A stretch of DNA of 64,000 nt from Papaver somniferum. Taxonomy: Eukaryota > Streptophyta > Magnoliopsida > Ranunculales > Papaveraceae. Below the pieces are notes generated by a model, which had not been told where the DNA came from, made no database searches, and saw nothing but the letters and a program-made list of their open reading frames with translations. The stretch lies in contig NC_039362.1 in NCBI RefSeq assembly GCF_003573695.1, positions 3,570,929 to 3,634,928 on the forward strand, read 5' to 3'. Position numbers and translations under genes: made by a program. Below are positions 61,936 through 64,000 of this stretch, in pieces (the first letter of the stretch is position 1; the number at the start of each line of letters is the position of its first letter).

Positions 61936-62139
61936 TGGTTTTTAGCTTAGGGTTAAAATCGTAAAACCGCACATCTGACATGACGTCACTACGACCACTA
62001 GCGCATTTATTGAGTCAATCATCATGCCTACGTAAGAATTACCAAGGTGCCTTATTTTTATATACATGAATCATGTTCCACGGCAGAACCCTTAGCATTG
62101 ACCTACATCATCTATACCAAACCCTAATTATCATGCTAC

Positions 62140-63112
62140 CGTGTCAATGGCAAACCATGACAGCCACGTCTCCGCGCCAAGGCATGCCAACCATGCCAGC
62201 CGCACCACCATGCCAATGGAAAACCATGCCAGCCACATCTCCGCGCCAAGGCATGCCGACCATGCCAGCTGCACCACTGTGCCAATGGCAAACCATGCCA
62301 GCCACATCTCCACGCCAAGGCATGCTAATCATGCCAGTCGCACCACTGTGCCAATGGCAAACCATGCCAGCCACATCTCCGTGCCAAGGCATGCCGACCA
62401 TGCCAGCCGCACCACTGTACCAATAGAAAACATGCCAGCCACATCTCCGCGCCAAGGCATTCCAACCATGCCAGCCGCACCACTGTGCCAATGGAAAACC
62501 ATGCCATCCACATCTTCGCGCCAAGGCACGCCAACCATGCCAGCTGCACCACTGTGCCAATGCCATGCCAGCCACAACACCACGCCAAGGCACGCCAACC
62601 ATGCCAGCTGCACCACTGTGCCAATGGCAAACCATGCCAGCCACATCACCGCGCCAAAGGCATGCCAACCATGCCAGTCGCACCATTGTGCCAATGGCCA
62701 ACCATGCCAGCTGCACCACTGTGCCAATGCCAAACCATGCCAGCCGCACCACTGTGCCAATGACGAACCATGCCAGACACATCACCGCGCCAAAGCATGC
62801 CAGCCATGCTGGCCGCACCATGCGCCAATGGCATGCCAAACCCTTGGCCCTAGCCATGCTGGACGCACCATGCGCTAATGGCATGCCAAACCCTTGGCCC
62901 TAGTCATGTTGGCCGCACCATGCGCCAATGGCATGCCAGACCCTTGGCCCCACCATGCCAAGCCAATCGCACCTTTCCTTGGTCCTATCCATGATGGCCG
63001 CGCCATGCGCCAATGGCATGCCAAACCCTTGGCCCTAGCCATGTTGGCCGCACCACGCGCCAATGGCATGCCAAACCCTTGGCCCCACCATGCCAAGCCA
63101 ACTGCACCTTGC
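62140..63112 (+). repeat. GC-richer tandem repeat, two related sub-arrays
   Basis: In 62140-62785 a unit of about 66-69 bp repeats about nine times, with CCAATGGCAAACCATGCCAG, CCACATCTCCGCGCCAAGGC and ATGCCAACCATGCCAGC. From 62786 to 63112 a related unit repeats with GCACCATGCGCCAATGGCAT and GCCAAACCCTTGGCCCTAGC. The period is often a multiple of three, so long spurious ORFs exist on both strands (up to 246 codons). Base composition is far above the surroundings. Confidence 0.92.
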
Positions 63113-64000
63113 CTTGTGTCACATGCCCATTTAATCGCCTAAAATTTTCATGGGACATGACCGGAAATGATTGTGGTTCAGTGAATCATCTTCACCCACA
63201 ATCACTCAACCTTGCATTCTTGCATCAAAGTACGCATTTTCCTTCACTTTAAAGGCTTTGCACAACGGAAGTCTTTCTTCTTCTTTCTCTCTAACTCTCC
63301 ATGCCCCCATAAGCATAAGAGGTTCCACCATGTACTTAACCAATTCTCACACAACATCAGCAACATAATGAACACAAAGAATACTGCAACAAACACATTT
63401 TATTGCACTAAAGGAAGATTACAAAACTCGTCCATCACATGGACCAAAACAGGCCATTCACCCTCTTGGTGAATGCATAAAACTCTCTCTACATTAGTGG
63501 TTCTTCTCCTAAACGAAAAACACCAACATTATTGATTCCTAAGCTATTTATACTAACTAGGATCAGGCCAAAACTTCTGTGCAACCGCTGCACAAGCCTT
63601 GGACAGCCAAGTGTCCAAGTAGTTTCCATAACCGCCACTTCCAACTGCCACCTTTTGTGTTGTCACGCTAACTGATGCCACACTTGTTTTGAACGGTTAG
63701 GGACACTCTAATAAGGTTATGAACTCATTTCATAACCCTTCCAACTTTTCCCGCACCTTTGGCACGCTTGTGAAGCCAATAACCAACTCCTAACCGTCAC
63801 TTGAGCCGTATTGCACACTTGCTGTGCCATACTGGATTCTGTCTTGCACCAACGTTCAGATCTCTTGGACATGCATGTTTATCATTCCAAACTCATGCAC
63901 GGATAATCCTTATGCTTCAAACATCGAGTCCAGCTCCTTAAGCTCACTCTAGTTATTCATGCGTCATATATGTTTCACTTCACCAATTATCTTGACAGCA
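63113..64000. other. No gene recognised
   Basis: No coding or repeat signal stands out. It may be the continuation of the retroelement that contains the tandem repeat. Confidence 0.35.

Noticed and set aside
62144..62884. Minus-strand 246-codon ORF in the tandem repeat
   Set aside because: It is one of several equally long frames on both strands produced by a repeat unit free of stops; no domain or start context supports it.

Overview
The window looks like plant nuclear DNA from a eudicot. It is AT-rich, its genes are split by GT-AG introns, and it is crowded with LINEs, Copia-type LTRs, hAT, Mutator-like, pogo/Emigrant-like and Stowaway elements. The genus cannot be fixed from sequence alone; a Ranunculales (poppy-like) genome is only a guess.

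Three host genes can be rebuilt exon by exon with closed reading frames, all on the minus strand: a chloroplast-type methylesterase of the MES11 group (563-3296, 5 exons, 393 aa), a small HAD-family glycerol-3-phosphatase-like gene (26574-29676, 5 exons, 241 aa) and a conserved small coiled-coil protein (48672-53242, 3 exons, 148 aa). A plus-strand three-exon gene of unknown function (37940-38674, 199 aa) lies behind a frameshifted acidic ORF (36850-37410). Everything else recognisable is transposon-derived or degenerate.

Region by region: (1) 3676-9666 is a nested set: a pogo/Emigrant-like element (TA duplication, CENP-B-type helix-turn-helix fragment) interrupted by a hAT element (8-bp duplication) and by a 4.4-kb Mutator-like element (9-bp duplication). 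The Mutator-like element carries two convergent genes, a GRF-type zinc-finger ORF and a MURA-like gene lacking its catalytic core. (2) 10420-17153 holds a LINE RNase H remnant and a gag-only Copia-like LTR element, whose 3' LTR is split by a complete 2.5-kb solo LTR. (3) 18271-25025 is a degenerate minus-strand LINE broken by a 3.6-kb hAT-like element (itself carrying a small hAT element and a 2.4-kb solo LTR) and by a 0.7-kb poly(A) retroelement; a Stowaway-like MITE follows. (4) 30328-35244 is a nearly full-length LINE with a few stops and frameshifts. (5) 35917-36202 holds a 5S rRNA-like copy and a tRNA-Glu-like copy. (6) 39640-43030 contains LTR fragments and a LINE 3' end. (7) 45056-48234 carries palindromic short repeats and a hAT-like MITE filled with a minisatellite. 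(8) 54640-56930 is a decayed FAR1/Mutator-like transposase. (9) 61101-63110 contains an LTR fragment and a long GC-richer tandem repeat.

The strongest candidates for something new are the convergent two-gene Mutator-like element with a GRF zinc finger beside a core-less transposase, and the LTR family whose copies each carry a different short-repeat island at about the same place. A palindromic repeat array in the Mutator-like intron recurs elsewhere in the window. Limits: all homologies come from reading translations against remembered family patterns; no searches or alignments were run.
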